DNA from: Ahrensia sp. R2A130
Lineage (GTDB): Bacteria > Pseudomonadota > Alphaproteobacteria > Rhizobiales > Rhizobiaceae
Direction of reading: 5' to 3'
Length of the DNA stretch: 64,000 nt
NCBI RefSeq assembly: GCF_000179775.1
Contig: NZ_AEEB01000024.1
Location: 1 to 64,000 of the forward strand
Shown: in pieces, positions 51,396 through 59,712 of the stretch
How the letters are laid out: every line of letters starts with the position of its first letter
Position numbering within the stretch: the first letter of the stretch is position 1
Program-made: the position numbers and the translations under genes
Notes under the pieces: generated by a model
The model's input: only the letters and a program-made list of their open reading frames with translations
Database searches by the model: none
Told to the model about the DNA's origin: nothing

Positions 51396-52343
51396 CTAGA
51401 AAATATCGAAGCGCAGGCCGACCTTCACGGAATGAAAGTCGGTCGGAGTGTCGGTGGAATTCACCAACGTGGAGCCACCCCACATTGCGTCTTCCATCAT
51501 GTGGGTCCACTGATAGGAGGTATCAAAATGCATGTATTTGTTTATCGGGACAGAGACACCTGCGGTGAGGCTGGTGGCAAGGTGATAGGAGACACCGTTG
51601 TCTCGCAAGCCTTGTTGCGTGTACTCAGCGCCGAAACCATCTGAGTCCGACGGCAGTTGCCCACCATCTGTTGGGGCACAGCGTTCTTCGGGACGCGGCG
51701 AACAGGTAACATCACCAGCTCTGCTGTTGAAACTATTGCGGATGACACCCAAACCGGCACCGACAAACGGACGGAAACCGTAGAAACTCGTATCGAAATC
51801 CCAGAAGGCGTTCACACCAAAATGCTGCAGGCTGTACTCGTTGAATGAGCTCTCGTTACAATTTTCGATTGTGTGTGCGGTGTCGATAAATTCGACACCA
51901 GTGGTCGTGTTCACACGACGTGCATCTGCAGGGCTACACGGGCTGCGCAGAGGCTGCGCCCTGCCCTCGCGCTCGGTAGTACCTGAACCAAGGTAAGCGT
52001 AGCTCGCATCCAGACGCACATTATTTGTAAGACGTTGACCAACGGCCAGCGTGCCGCCGAACACATTATCAACGTCGGTAGTGGTTCGCTCGAAGGTTCC
52101 CGTCGCAGGGATTGGTTCGGAGCGGTCAGATAAAAAGAGCGAACCGTTATGGTTGAGCGAAATCTCGCCGCGGATGTACCATCCGGTACCGAATTCCACG
52201 ACCGTCTGCGGCATGGCTTCCTGCTCCAGCATGTCGGCAGCAAAAGCTGAGGCCGAAAGAGAGGCTGACAGGCTTGTCGCCAGTGCGGCTGCTGTGGTGC
52301 AGAGCACCAGGCGGCGGGCGATATGAGAGAGAACGGTCGTCAT
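51396..52343 (-). CDS. Outer-membrane beta-barrel protein (Omp25/31-like)
   Basis: A 315-residue secreted protein. Signal peptide with a long hydrophobic run, cleaved near 'SAFA|ADMLE'. Alternating beta-strand pattern with aromatic residues: 'GWYIRGEISLNHNGSLF', 'NVRLDASYAYLGSG', 'FYGFRPFVGAGLGVIRNSFN', and a C-terminal strand ending in Phe ('HSVKVGLRFDIF'), the usual barrel-assembly signal. Four or more cysteines in loops. Similar in layout to the next gene upstream; probably paralogues. Confidence 0.82.
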   Translation of the reverse strand: MTTVLSHIARRLVLCTTAAALATSLSASLSASAFAADMLEQEAMPQTVVEFGTGWYIRGEISLNHNGSLFLSDRSEPIPATGTFERTTTDVDNVFGGTLAVGQRLTNNVRLDASYAYLGSGTTEREGRAQPLRSPCSPADARRVNTTTGVEFIDTAHTIENCNESSFNEYSLQHFGVNAFWDFDTSFYGFRPFVGAGLGVIRNSFNSRAGDVTCSPRPEERCAPTDGGQLPSDSDGFGAEYTQQGLRDNGVSYHLATSLTAGVSVPINKYMHFDTSYQWTHMMEDAMWGGSTLVNSTDTPTDFHSVKVGLRFDIF

Positions 52344-52455
52344 GGCCGGGGCTCCGGATTACGCGGGACTTAACTACTCGAGACTTGAATCAACGACCGT
52401 CTGGCCGTTGCAAAAGGCTCCCCTGAAGCGGAGAGAGAGTTTTTGAAGAGAGTTC

Positions 52456-52486
52456 GGTGCGGACAGGCTGTTCGGCGATCCGCACC
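52456..52486 (-). terminator. Hairpin after the second outer-membrane protein gene
   Basis: GGTGCGGA (52456-52463) pairs with TCCGCACC (52479-52486), an 8-bp stem with a 15-base loop, about 20 bases after the stop of the barrel gene at 52507. The following minus-strand bases are only moderately T-rich. Confidence 0.45.
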
Positions 52487-52506
52487 GGAAGTTCGGGGGC
52501 TGTCGC

Positions 52507-53364
52507 CTACCAGATCTGGTAGCGAAGACCGGCGCGGATCACGTGGGAATCAATACCCTTGTCGTGGCCGCGAACACCGGTGCCGTTGTCCCATTTGAAC
52601 ATGTCGCCAGCTTCGATGCGGGAATAGGTGTAACCCACGTCCAGCTTCATGTTGTGCGTCAGGTCGTAGGACGTACCGGCGTGAAGAGCCCAGGCGAAGC
52701 GCCAGGAGTCCGCGCCACCGGTGGTGCGGCTGTTATAGGTAGTGGTCTGGTTACCGTTGGCCGCGTAGTTGGCAGCGTCATAGGGGCAAGGGCCATGATT
52801 CTGCGTATCGGTGTTCACGCAGGTCTCATTGGTGTTCAGGTTGTCATAGCTGACACGTGCACCACCGATACCGACACCCACGTAAGGTGTGAAACCGTTG
52901 AAGTTACCCAGATCAGCATAGGCGTTGGCCATCAGCTTGAACGCGGTGTAGCTGGTCTTCTCGGTGGACGCACAAGTACCGGGACCGCCGCCACAATTGT
53001 TGTTGCCAGATGTTTTGAAGTGAACGTCAGTGTCGAAAACATATTCGCCCGTCGCATCGACGCGGAACGTCTCGTTGATCTGGTAACCGATACCAATGCC
53101 AAGGTCGAAAGCATCGTCAGCTTCGACGTGACGCTCATCGATGTGGATCTGGCTGTTGCCGGCGGAATAGTCGACACCTTTATGTGTCTGGAAATCGTAG
53201 GTGATGTCACCGCGAAGATACCAACCGCCCTGCTGCTGCACGACCACTTCAGGCACGTGCGGGGGATCGATCAACAGGTCGGCCGCATTGGCAGCTGGCG
53301 CTGTGAATACGGTGCCAAGCGCAATTGCCGACACCAGATATTTCAATTTGTGGTAGCTGCGCAT
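52507..53364 (-). CDS. Outer-membrane beta-barrel protein (Omp25/31-like)
   Basis: A 285-residue secreted beta-barrel. Signal peptide 'YLVSAIALGTVFTAPAANA|AD'. 'VVQQQGGWYLRGDITYDFQT', 'GIGIGYQINETFRVDATGEY', 'NFNGFTPYVGVGIGGARVSY', 'MKLDVGYTYSRIEAGDMF', and a final strand 'HVIRAGLRYQIW' ending in an aromatic residue. Shares the 'GGWY(I/L)RG(D/E)I' start with the neighbour at 51396. Upstream lies a cluster of TTAA motifs including a CtrA-type site. Confidence 0.85.
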   Translation of the reverse strand: MRSYHKLKYLVSAIALGTVFTAPAANAADLLIDPPHVPEVVVQQQGGWYLRGDITYDFQTHKGVDYSAGNSQIHIDERHVEADDAFDLGIGIGYQINETFRVDATGEYVFDTDVHFKTSGNNNCGGGPGTCASTEKTSYTAFKLMANAYADLGNFNGFTPYVGVGIGGARVSYDNLNTNETCVNTDTQNHGPCPYDAANYAANGNQTTTYNSRTTGGADSWRFAWALHAGTSYDLTHNMKLDVGYTYSRIEAGDMFKWDNGTGVRGHDKGIDSHVIRAGLRYQIW

Positions 53365-53442
53365 CGCAACATCCTTCCTTTACTGACGCCAATACTCATG
53401 CGGCGGAACTGATAATCTGGATGCGATACTGACGTGCATTCG

Positions 53443-53458
53443 TTAAATGACGCTTAAC
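53443..53458. promoter_or_regulatory. CtrA-type binding site
   Basis: TTAA (53443-53446), 7 bases, TTAAC (53454-53458): a full match to TTAA-N7-TTAAC. Further TTAA half-sites follow at 53467, 53480, 53486 and 53519, two of them within a repeated TTAACCGTG. The cluster lies in the divergent region between the barrel gene (minus) and the SGNH hydrolase gene (plus), so either or both may be cell-cycle controlled. Confidence 0.6.
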
Positions 53459-53588
53459 CGTGTTTTTTAACCGTGATTTTTAACGTTAAGAAAAGATGAA
53501 TACTGGCGAAGCTTTCTGTTAATATTTGAGCGCAGAAAAATGCCGCTGGCCGGTTGCCAGTCGCCGCAGGGCTGGTGATAGAGACGAT

Positions 53589-54356
53589 ATGAACGTTGAT
53601 CGCTATCCGTTGGCAGCCAAATTTTTATCCTGGCTGCTGTTTCTTCCCTATGTCGCCCAAGGAATTTGGGTGAGAAGTCGGTCTTTGCGCCTATCACCCG
53701 CAGCTGGCCCACGCTCCGGCGTTTACGGGTCCGGCAAACCGGCAGTGTCCATATTAACCGTTGGCGACTCGTCCGGTGCCGCTGTCGGCATCGAGCATAC
53801 GGATGGCTCTATTGGCGCGCAGATAGCTCGCAAATGGCATGAGCGGCGCAACGAAACTGCCCATTGGCACATCTCCGGCCACAACAGTGCGGTGGCGAGC
53901 GAACTTCGCGACTACGTGGTGCCAAACCTGGAACCGGTCGACTACACTCACATTTTCATCATGCTCGGCACCAACGACATGAAGAACTGGCACACAACAG
54001 GCCGCTGGAAGCGCGATTTCGGCTCCCTGCTTTATGCGCTGCGCACACGCTTTCCCGAGAGCAAAATCTACTGGCATCAGGCCATCGATATTTCCACCGC
54101 CCCTGCCCTTCCAGCATTTCTGGGTTGGGTTATGAATTTGCGAGTGGGATTGTTCAATCGCATAGGCGCGCAACTGTGTGTCGAGCGCGGCGTGGTGTGC
54201 ATTCCGCCTTTGCCCGTTGAAGATCCGTCCGGTTTTTGCCGCGACGGCTTTCACGCCAACGAGTTGGGTTACGACTATTGGTCCGATCACATGATGAAAT
54301 TCGTTGACGAGACGCCGCGCAGCACGCCGCCAGTACAGGATTATATTCGCGAATAG
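53589..54356 (+). CDS. SGNH-type hydrolase
   Basis: A 255-residue protein; start ATG 53589 with AGAGACG upstream. An N-terminal hydrophobic helix (about 10-27) suggests a membrane anchor or uncleaved signal. GDSL/SGNH blocks: 'ILTVGDSSGAAVG' (Ser nucleophile), 'ISGHNSAVASELRDYV' (Gly), 'FIMLGTNDMKNW' (Asn), and 'CRDGFHANELGY' (Asp-His). Likely a lipase or esterase acting at the envelope. The substrate is unknown. Confidence 0.85.
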   Translation: MNVDRYPLAAKFLSWLLFLPYVAQGIWVRSRSLRLSPAAGPRSGVYGSGKPAVSILTVGDSSGAAVGIEHTDGSIGAQIARKWHERRNETAHWHISGHNSAVASELRDYVVPNLEPVDYTHIFIMLGTNDMKNWHTTGRWKRDFGSLLYALRTRFPESKIYWHQAIDISTAPALPAFLGWVMNLRVGLFNRIGAQLCVERGVVCIPPLPVEDPSGFCRDGFHANELGYDYWSDHMMKFVDETPRSTPPVQDYIRE

Positions 54357-54452
54357 GCTGCAAGGCGCACACACCACCATCGGCTCAATAGACACCGCCT
54401 CCAGCCAGCGCTAACTCATTGGCACGAAATGGTTGGCTGGGAGGCGAGACCG

Positions 54453-56354
54453 ATGGGCACATATGCAGACATCTATAACGGTTGGAAAACGGACCCTGAA
54501 TCTTTCTGGATGAAGGCGGCCGACGCTATCGACTGGGTGGATAAACCGACCAAAGCGTTTTTCGCCGATCAGGGTGTGGCCGGTCGCTGGTATGCCGACG
54601 GGTCTCTCAACACTTGCCACAACGCGGTGGACCGCCACGTTGCTGCAGGTCGCGGCGAGCAGACCGCGCTGATCTATGACAGCCCCATCACCGGCGCCAA
54701 GCGCAGCTACACTTATGCCGAAGTCAAAACCGAGGTCACCGCGCTCGCCGCCGTACTGCGCGAACAAGGTGTCGGCAAGGGCGATGGCGTCATCATCTAT
54801 ATGCCTATGGTGCCGGAAGCCGCTTTTGCTATGCTGGCCTGCGCCCGGATTGGCGCACCGCACTCTGTTGTCTTCGGTGGCTTTGCGGCAGCCGAACTCG
54901 CCACCCGCATCGACGATTTCGAACCAAAACTCATCATCTCCGCATCCTGCGGCATCGAACCCGCCCGCGTGGTGGCCTACAAACCGCTGCTCGATGGTGC
55001 GATCGATCTGGCCGAACACAAGGTCGAAAGCTGCGTCATCCTTCAGCGTGAGAAACAGACCTGCGATCTAATTTCCGGCCGCGACGTGGACTACGATCAC
55101 GCAGTCACCATGCACCGAGATCTCGGCACAGACGTTCCGTGCGTCACGGTGAAAGCAACCGACCCACTCTATATTCTCTACACATCCGGCACGACCGGCC
55201 AGCCCAAGGGCGTGGTGCGCGACAATGGCGGACACGCAGTGGCTCTGCACTGGTCGATGAAAGCGATCTACGGCGTTGATCCCGGCGAGGTCTACTGGGC
55301 TGCCTCCGATGTCGGCTGGGTCGTGGGGCACAGCTACATCGTTTACGCCCCGCTGCTGGCGGGCAACACGACCATCCTGTTTGAAGGCAAACCGGTTGGC
55401 ACGCCGGACCCTGGCACGTTCTGGCGGGTGATGGCGGAGCACAAGGTTGCATCCTTCTTCACCGCCCCCACCGCCTTCCGCGCCATCAAGGCGCAGGACT
55501 CAAAAGGTGACTGGGCGCAAAAATACGACCTGTCAGCACTTCGCACCATTTATCTTGCTGGCGAACGCGCCGACCCGGACACAATCCATTGGCTGGAACG
55601 GGTGAGCGGCAAGCCCGTTATCGACCATTGGTGGCAGACCGAAACCGGCTGGACCATCGCGGGCAATCCGGTGGGTATCGAACAACTGCCGGTCAAATAC
55701 GGCTCCCCCACCGTCGCCATGCCCGGTTACGATATTCGTGTGTTGTCCGATGAGGGCGAAGACATGCCCGCAGGCGAACTCGGCAATGTGGTGGTGAAAC
55801 TGCCTCTACCACCGGGCTCATTCCCGACCTTGTGGAAAGCAGATCAGCGATTCAACGACGCCTATCTGGCTGAATTCCCCGGCTACTATAAAACCGCCGA
55901 CGCCGGCATCATGGATGAAGACGGCTACCTCTTCATCATGGCGCGCACCGACGACATCATTAATGTGGCGGGCCACCGACTTTCAACAGGCGGCATGGAA
56001 GAGGTCATCGCGGCCCATCCCGACATTGCTGAATGCGCCGTCATCGGCATCGCAGACGAAATGAAAGGCCAGCTACCAGCGGGTTTCGCAATATTGAACG
56101 CAGGCACAGACCGCCCCATCCCCGACATTCAAAAAGAGGTCGCAGCCTTGGTGCGCGAAAAAATCGGCCCAGTAGCAGCGTTCAAGATTTTAGTGCCAGT
56201 CGCCCGTCTGCCAAAAACCCGCTCCGGCAAGATCCTACGCGCGACAATGCAAAAGGTAGTCGACGGCGAGGAGTTCAAGATGCCTGCGACAATCGATGAT
56301 CCGGCGATTTTGGAAGAGATTGCGGCAAGCTGGAAAGAGCACTCAGGGAGATAG
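54453..56354 (+). CDS. prpE: Propionyl-CoA synthetase (acyl-CoA synthetase PrpE)
   Basis: A 633-residue AMP-forming ligase that makes propionyl-CoA (or acetyl-CoA) from acid, ATP and CoA. Start ATG 54453 after GGGAGG; an ATG at 54429 gives 8 more residues. Domains: N-terminal ACAS domain ('YADIYNGWKTDPESFWMKAA'), 'ILYTSGTTGQPKGVVRDNGG' (P-loop; the 'VVRDNGGHAVAL' form is typical of PrpE), 'DHWWQTETGWTI', 'KTADAGIMDEDGYLFIMART', and the C-terminal 'PKTRSGKILRATMQ' with the acetylatable Lys. A strong palindrome follows the stop. Confidence 0.93.
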   Translation: MGTYADIYNGWKTDPESFWMKAADAIDWVDKPTKAFFADQGVAGRWYADGSLNTCHNAVDRHVAAGRGEQTALIYDSPITGAKRSYTYAEVKTEVTALAAVLREQGVGKGDGVIIYMPMVPEAAFAMLACARIGAPHSVVFGGFAAAELATRIDDFEPKLIISASCGIEPARVVAYKPLLDGAIDLAEHKVESCVILQREKQTCDLISGRDVDYDHAVTMHRDLGTDVPCVTVKATDPLYILYTSGTTGQPKGVVRDNGGHAVALHWSMKAIYGVDPGEVYWAASDVGWVVGHSYIVYAPLLAGNTTILFEGKPVGTPDPGTFWRVMAEHKVASFFTAPTAFRAIKAQDSKGDWAQKYDLSALRTIYLAGERADPDTIHWLERVSGKPVIDHWWQTETGWTIAGNPVGIEQLPVKYGSPTVAMPGYDIRVLSDEGEDMPAGELGNVVVKLPLPPGSFPTLWKADQRFNDAYLAEFPGYYKTADAGIMDEDGYLFIMARTDDIINVAGHRLSTGGMEEVIAAHPDIAECAVIGIADEMKGQLPAGFAILNAGTDRPIPDIQKEVAALVREKIGPVAAFKILVPVARLPKTRSGKILRATMQKVVDGEEFKMPATIDDPAILEEIAASWKEHSGR

Positions 56355-56374
56355 TACGCCCTCACCTCACCTCA

Positions 56375-56416
56375 ACACCGCTGTCATCCCCGCCTGCGCG
56401 GGGATGACAGCGGTGT
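56375..56416. repeat. REP-like palindrome after prpE
   Basis: A perfect 19-bp stem (56375-56393 with 56398-56416) and a 4-base loop, carrying the CTGTCATCCCCGC core shared with 34722 and 49925-50060. It begins 20 bases after the prpE stop and sits between convergent genes, so it may end transcripts from both sides even without a T-run. Confidence 0.85.
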
Positions 56417-56451
56417 GTCTGATTTCCAGACCATACCATCGGAAATCAGCC

Positions 56452-56631
56452 TTAGCGTTCACTCCGTGGCTTCTCACCGAACCGCGCAGCTACCGTATTC
56501 CGCTGGCCCGCGCAGCGCTTGGAACAGTATTTAACTTCGTCCCAATTCTTCGCCCACTTCTTGCGCCACATGAACGGTCGCCCGCAGGTTACACAGGGCT
56601 TTTCAGGAATTTCTGCTTTCTTGTGCGCCAT
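56452..56631 (-). CDS. DUF2256 zinc-finger-like small protein
   Basis: A 59-residue protein. Four cysteines in two CxxC-like pairs: 'KPCVTCGRPFMWRKKW' and 'VKYCSKRCAGQR', which is the DUF2256 signature; they probably bind zinc. The rest is basic ('VAARFGEKPRSER'). Function unknown. It starts 3 bases after the coiled-coil gene and is probably translated from the same mRNA. Confidence 0.9.
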   Translation of the reverse strand: MAHKKAEIPEKPCVTCGRPFMWRKKWAKNWDEVKYCSKRCAGQRNTVAARFGEKPRSER

Positions 56632-56634
56632 GAT

Positions 56635-57918
56635 CTAACCGGCCTTTTCGACGGCGGCTTGCAGGGCGCGAATGCGATCAGCGAGAGATACATCATCGGG
56701 TGATTGTGCAGCTTTTGCACGCGTGCTCTTGCGGCGGGCGGTATCGCTTTTGCCTTTGCTTGCACCTTTGGCCAGCGCTGTGTTGATCGGCGAGTCCGGT
56801 CCTTCCAGCGTCGCCGTCATGGCGGTCACTTGGGCGGCGAGATCGTTGATACGCTCGCGCACCAGCGCATTCTCGCGACGGTCGGCTTCCCAATCATCAC
56901 CAGACGCCAGACGAATACCGTCCAACTCAACGCGCAGGGCATCGCGATCCTGCTCCGCCTGTTGCAACGCGTTGCGAAGTTCACGTCGCTCGCCTTGAAA
57001 TGCTGAGAGCGCAGAATCGGTATCGCCAGTGACCGTGCTTTCCACCAACGCTTCCATACGCAGCGCCGTTTGCGCGAGTTCGGCCTGTAGACCCAACCGA
57101 TCGTTCAGCGCATCATCCAACTGTTTCTGCAGATCGGAATTCTGGTCGTCAGACGAACCGGAACGGTTGCGCAAACGGTCGAGGTCCAGTTCGCGACGCT
57201 CCAGCCGGCCTTCAAGGTCAGCCAAATTGGTTTGCAGGTCAGCAATCATCTCCTCAGCCGCGTCCGCCCGCTTGGCCTCACGACGGGCAGCGGCCTGCGC
57301 GGCTTTCATCTCGTGCTCGGCAGCCTTCACACGCTCCCGTTCAGCCAACAGGTTCGCGCGGGTATCGCGGGCTTCATCTGCGATGGAATCAACGCGGGTT
57401 TCGCGCGCCACCATCTCGATTTTCTGCCCATCGAATTCGTCCACCGCGTTGCGGTAGCGGTCGCTCAACTCTTCATAATCAAGCGTTTTACCGGCGAGTT
57501 TCTCTTCCAGTGAAGCAAGTTTTGCCTTCACGGCGTTCAACCGGTTCTCGCGTTCGCGCAGTTCTGTTCGCAGATCACCGCCCTGATTTTCCAACTCGGA
57601 CATGCGCTCAAGTTTGCGCTTGTGGTCTTCTTCCAGCGACAGCATTTCGTCCCGACGCCGGTTGATTTCGATCATCTGTTCAGCAGAGCGGGTTTTCAAA
57701 TCTTCCAGAGAGACTTCCAGCCGTCGCGTGCTCATGGCGAATTCTGCGCGGAGTTGATCTTTATCCGCCTGAATTTCGTTCAACGTGAGCGGCACCGCGC
57801 TTTCGATACGCTGGCGGGTCAAAACGACAGCACGCCGCCAGATCGCAGGCGCAACCATAAGCGCAAGCAAGCCGGAACACAGAAAACCAAGGGTAAAGAA
57901 AAGGCCGGATTCGAGCAT
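56635..57918 (-). CDS. Membrane-anchored coiled-coil protein
   Basis: A 427-residue protein with one N-terminal membrane helix ('GLFFTLGFLCSGLLALMVAP', residues 5-24), 'AIWRRAVVLTRQRIESAVP', and then about 320 residues of heptad-rich, charged coiled coil (residues 45-365). The last 60 residues are basic and low in complexity ('KGASKGKSDTARRKSTRAKA') with a short closing helix. I do not recognise a named family; similar proteins occur as hypotheticals in this order. It could be a scaffold at the inner membrane. Co-transcribed with the DUF2256 gene. Confidence 0.8.
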   Translation of the reverse strand: MLESGLFFTLGFLCSGLLALMVAPAIWRRAVVLTRQRIESAVPLTLNEIQADKDQLRAEFAMSTRRLEVSLEDLKTRSAEQMIEINRRRDEMLSLEEDHKRKLERMSELENQGGDLRTELRERENRLNAVKAKLASLEEKLAGKTLDYEELSDRYRNAVDEFDGQKIEMVARETRVDSIADEARDTRANLLAERERVKAAEHEMKAAQAAARREAKRADAAEEMIADLQTNLADLEGRLERRELDLDRLRNRSGSSDDQNSDLQKQLDDALNDRLGLQAELAQTALRMEALVESTVTGDTDSALSAFQGERRELRNALQQAEQDRDALRVELDGIRLASGDDWEADRRENALVRERINDLAAQVTAMTATLEGPDSPINTALAKGASKGKSDTARRKSTRAKAAQSPDDVSLADRIRALQAAVEKAG

Positions 57919-57970
57919 GGAGAAAGTCGATTTCGCCTGAATTCAAAAGACGCCGAACCATGACACGATT

Positions 57971-58000
57971 GCGGCGGCATTCCCATCGGAAAGCCGCCGC
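57971..58000. other. Strong GC-rich hairpin
   Basis: GCGGCGGC (57971-57978) pairs with GCCGCCGC (57993-58000), flanked by CGAT/ATCG that extends the stem with one bulge. It lies between eipA and the coiled-coil gene (both minus). On the minus strand CTTTTAA comes before it, not after, so it is more likely a leader structure of the coiled-coil gene than a terminator. Confidence 0.45.
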
Positions 58001-58083
58001 ATCGTTAAAAGTAGATATAAATGCGTTTCACAGGCGCGCTGAACTAATAGCTAGAAGCTGGCAACAGCGAGCGAAAAGCGAAC

Positions 58084-58137
58084 CGCCAAGAATCTTGGCG
58101 CCCCGCCGGAGCGAAGGCCACAGGCCGACAGCGTGAG
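58084..58137. repeat. Dispersed intergenic element, copy 1
   Basis: A palindrome CGCCAAGAATCTTGGCG (58084-58100) followed by CGCCGGAGCGAAG (58104-58116) and GACAGCGTGAG (58127-58137). The last two blocks recur in the same order and orientation at 63652-63722, with a longer gap. It lies directly after the eipA stop (eipA is on the minus strand). Nature unknown. Confidence 0.55.
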
Positions 58138-58139
58138 GC

Positions 58140-58808
58140 CTAAAATGGATTCCAGGTCGGCTGCGGGCGCATTTTCAGATAACCGACATTGACGCCGAGG
58201 CGGGCACCAACACCGGTGCGAACGGGAACGAGAACGGTATCGCCGTGCTTCATGACGGTCATACCAAGGCCGCCCACCAGATAAGCGGAGCCGGTAACGC
58301 CGACGTAGCGGCGGAAGATTTTGTCGGTATCGGTGAGGTTATAGACCAGCATCATGGTGCGGTTGCCATCACCACCCCAGTCCCACCCGATGGATGGGCC
58401 CTGCCAGAAGACGGTGTGGTCGCCAGCGTTCTTGGTGAACAGCTTGCCCTCGCCGTAGCGCAAACCGGCAACCAATGCGCCGGAAGCTTCTTCACCCAAA
58501 ATATAGCCATTGGGCAGGCCGTATTGCTGAACCGCTTTTTCCACCAATGTACCGAGACCGGTGGATGCGGAGCCGAAAAAGCCGTGCCCCGCGTTCACCA
58601 GCTCGTTGGGCGAATAACGGTTCTGCTGCTGGCTGGCGCTGTAGTCCTGCGCGCTAGCAGATGTCGACACCACGAGCGGTGCAATGGCGACGCCTGCGAT
58701 AAGCGCTGCAACTGCGGCCAAATGAATGGCGGCTGCACGAATACCGCGGCGGCTTGCAGCTGCGCGGTCGGACTTGGAAGAGCTGTTGGACGAATTGTAA
58801 CTGGTCAT
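58140..58808 (-). CDS. eipA: Envelope integrity protein EipA (DUF1134)
   Basis: A 222-residue secreted protein. Ser-rich N-terminus, then a signal helix (about 24-50) cleaved near 'SASA|QDYS'. DUF1134 core: 'GHGFFGSASTGLGTLVEKAV', 'YGLPNGYILGEEASGALVAG', 'LRYGEGKLFTKNAGDHTVFW', 'QGPSIGWDWGGDGNRTMMLV', 'VTGSAYLVGGLGMTVM', ending 'PTWNPF'. In Brucella EipA is a periplasmic beta-barrel-like protein needed for envelope integrity and is under CtrA control; here its divergent neighbour is chpT of the CtrA pathway. Confidence 0.92.
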   Translation of the reverse strand: MTSYNSSNSSSKSDRAAASRRGIRAAAIHLAAVAALIAGVAIAPLVVSTSASAQDYSASQQQNRYSPNELVNAGHGFFGSASTGLGTLVEKAVQQYGLPNGYILGEEASGALVAGLRYGEGKLFTKNAGDHTVFWQGPSIGWDWGGDGNRTMMLVYNLTDTDKIFRRYVGVTGSAYLVGGLGMTVMKHGDTVLVPVRTGVGARLGVNVGYLKMRPQPTWNPF

Positions 58809-59073
58809 GGAACGGGTCCTTCACCTGAACGCTGGAACTGGAGGCGTGAAAGGCAAATGCGGCCTTTCGCGGGAACTTCACTCAAATTGGACCAAAAGGT
58901 TTTCGATTGGGTTAACCAAACCTTTCCGACACTTGGCTCGTTCGCCTCCACCAATTTCATCAGCCGCCTTTGCGACAAGAACACGCGCGTGTATCCGTGA
59001 AGGCGGAGAGGCTTTGGGGTGATTCGCCATCACTGTGTTCAAGGCTTCGACGATGCGATCCGAGGAACCAACC

Positions 59074-59709
59074 ATGCCTGAACTTCCAAAACTGTCTCCG
59101 CTTGATCTCGCGGCGTTGATTGCCAGCCGTGTGTGCCACGATATTATTTCGCCAGTTGGCGCGCTCGCCAACGGTTTGGAGGTGCTGGAAGAAGAAGACA
59201 GCGAAGAGATGAAAGCCTTCGCCATGGAGCTGATCCACAAGAGCGCGAAGACGGCTTCAGCCAAGCTGAAATTCTGCCGTATCGCTTTTGGTGCATCGGG
59301 TTCTGCAGGATCGTCCATCGACACGGGGGAGGCCGAAGAGATGGTTGGCCTCTACATGAATTCGGAAAAAGCCGAGTACACGTGGGAAGGCTCCCGGTCG
59401 TTCGTCCCGAAAAACCGCGTGAAGCTGCTTCTCAACCTGTTGCTCATTTCGCTAGGCGCAATTCCGCGCGGCGGCAATGTCGGTGTGCAAATCCACGGCG
59501 AAGGCGAAACCGCAACCTTCACCCTGCGCTGCGTCGGCCCCAAAGCCCGCGTGCCTGCCGACTTCGTGGATATGATGAACGGCACCGTAGAAGGCGACAT
59601 CACAGCCCACGCCGTGCAGCCGTATTACACGGTCATGCTGGCGCAGGATTGCGGACTGGAACTGGGCGCGGTGCTGGAAGGCGAAGACGTGGTGTTTACG
59701 GCGAAGTAG
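59074..59709 (+). CDS. chpT: Histidine phosphotransferase ChpT
   Basis: A 211-residue phosphotransferase that passes phosphate from CckA to CtrA and CpdR. Start ATG 59074 with GAGG 9 bases upstream; upstream in-frame starts add up to 13 residues. DHp helix with His22: 'LIASRVCHDIISPVGALANG', 'LIHKSAKTASAKLKFCRIAF', then a pseudo-ATPase domain without nucleotide-binding motifs ('KNRVKLLLNLLLISLGAIPR', 'VQPYYTVMLAQDCGLEL'). Fits ChpT in length and order. The gene is divergent from eipA and converges on fba. Confidence 0.92.
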   Translation: MPELPKLSPLDLAALIASRVCHDIISPVGALANGLEVLEEEDSEEMKAFAMELIHKSAKTASAKLKFCRIAFGASGSAGSSIDTGEAEEMVGLYMNSEKAEYTWEGSRSFVPKNRVKLLLNLLLISLGAIPRGGNVGVQIHGEGETATFTLRCVGPKARVPADFVDMMNGTVEGDITAHAVQPYYTVMLAQDCGLELGAVLEGEDVVFTAK

Positions 59710-59712
59710 GGT

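Noticed and set aside
52543..53412. Plus-strand frame of 289 codons opposite the barrel protein gene
   Set aside because: The minus-strand frame has a signal peptide and barrel pattern ending in an aromatic residue; the plus frame is a Val/Gly-rich shadow.
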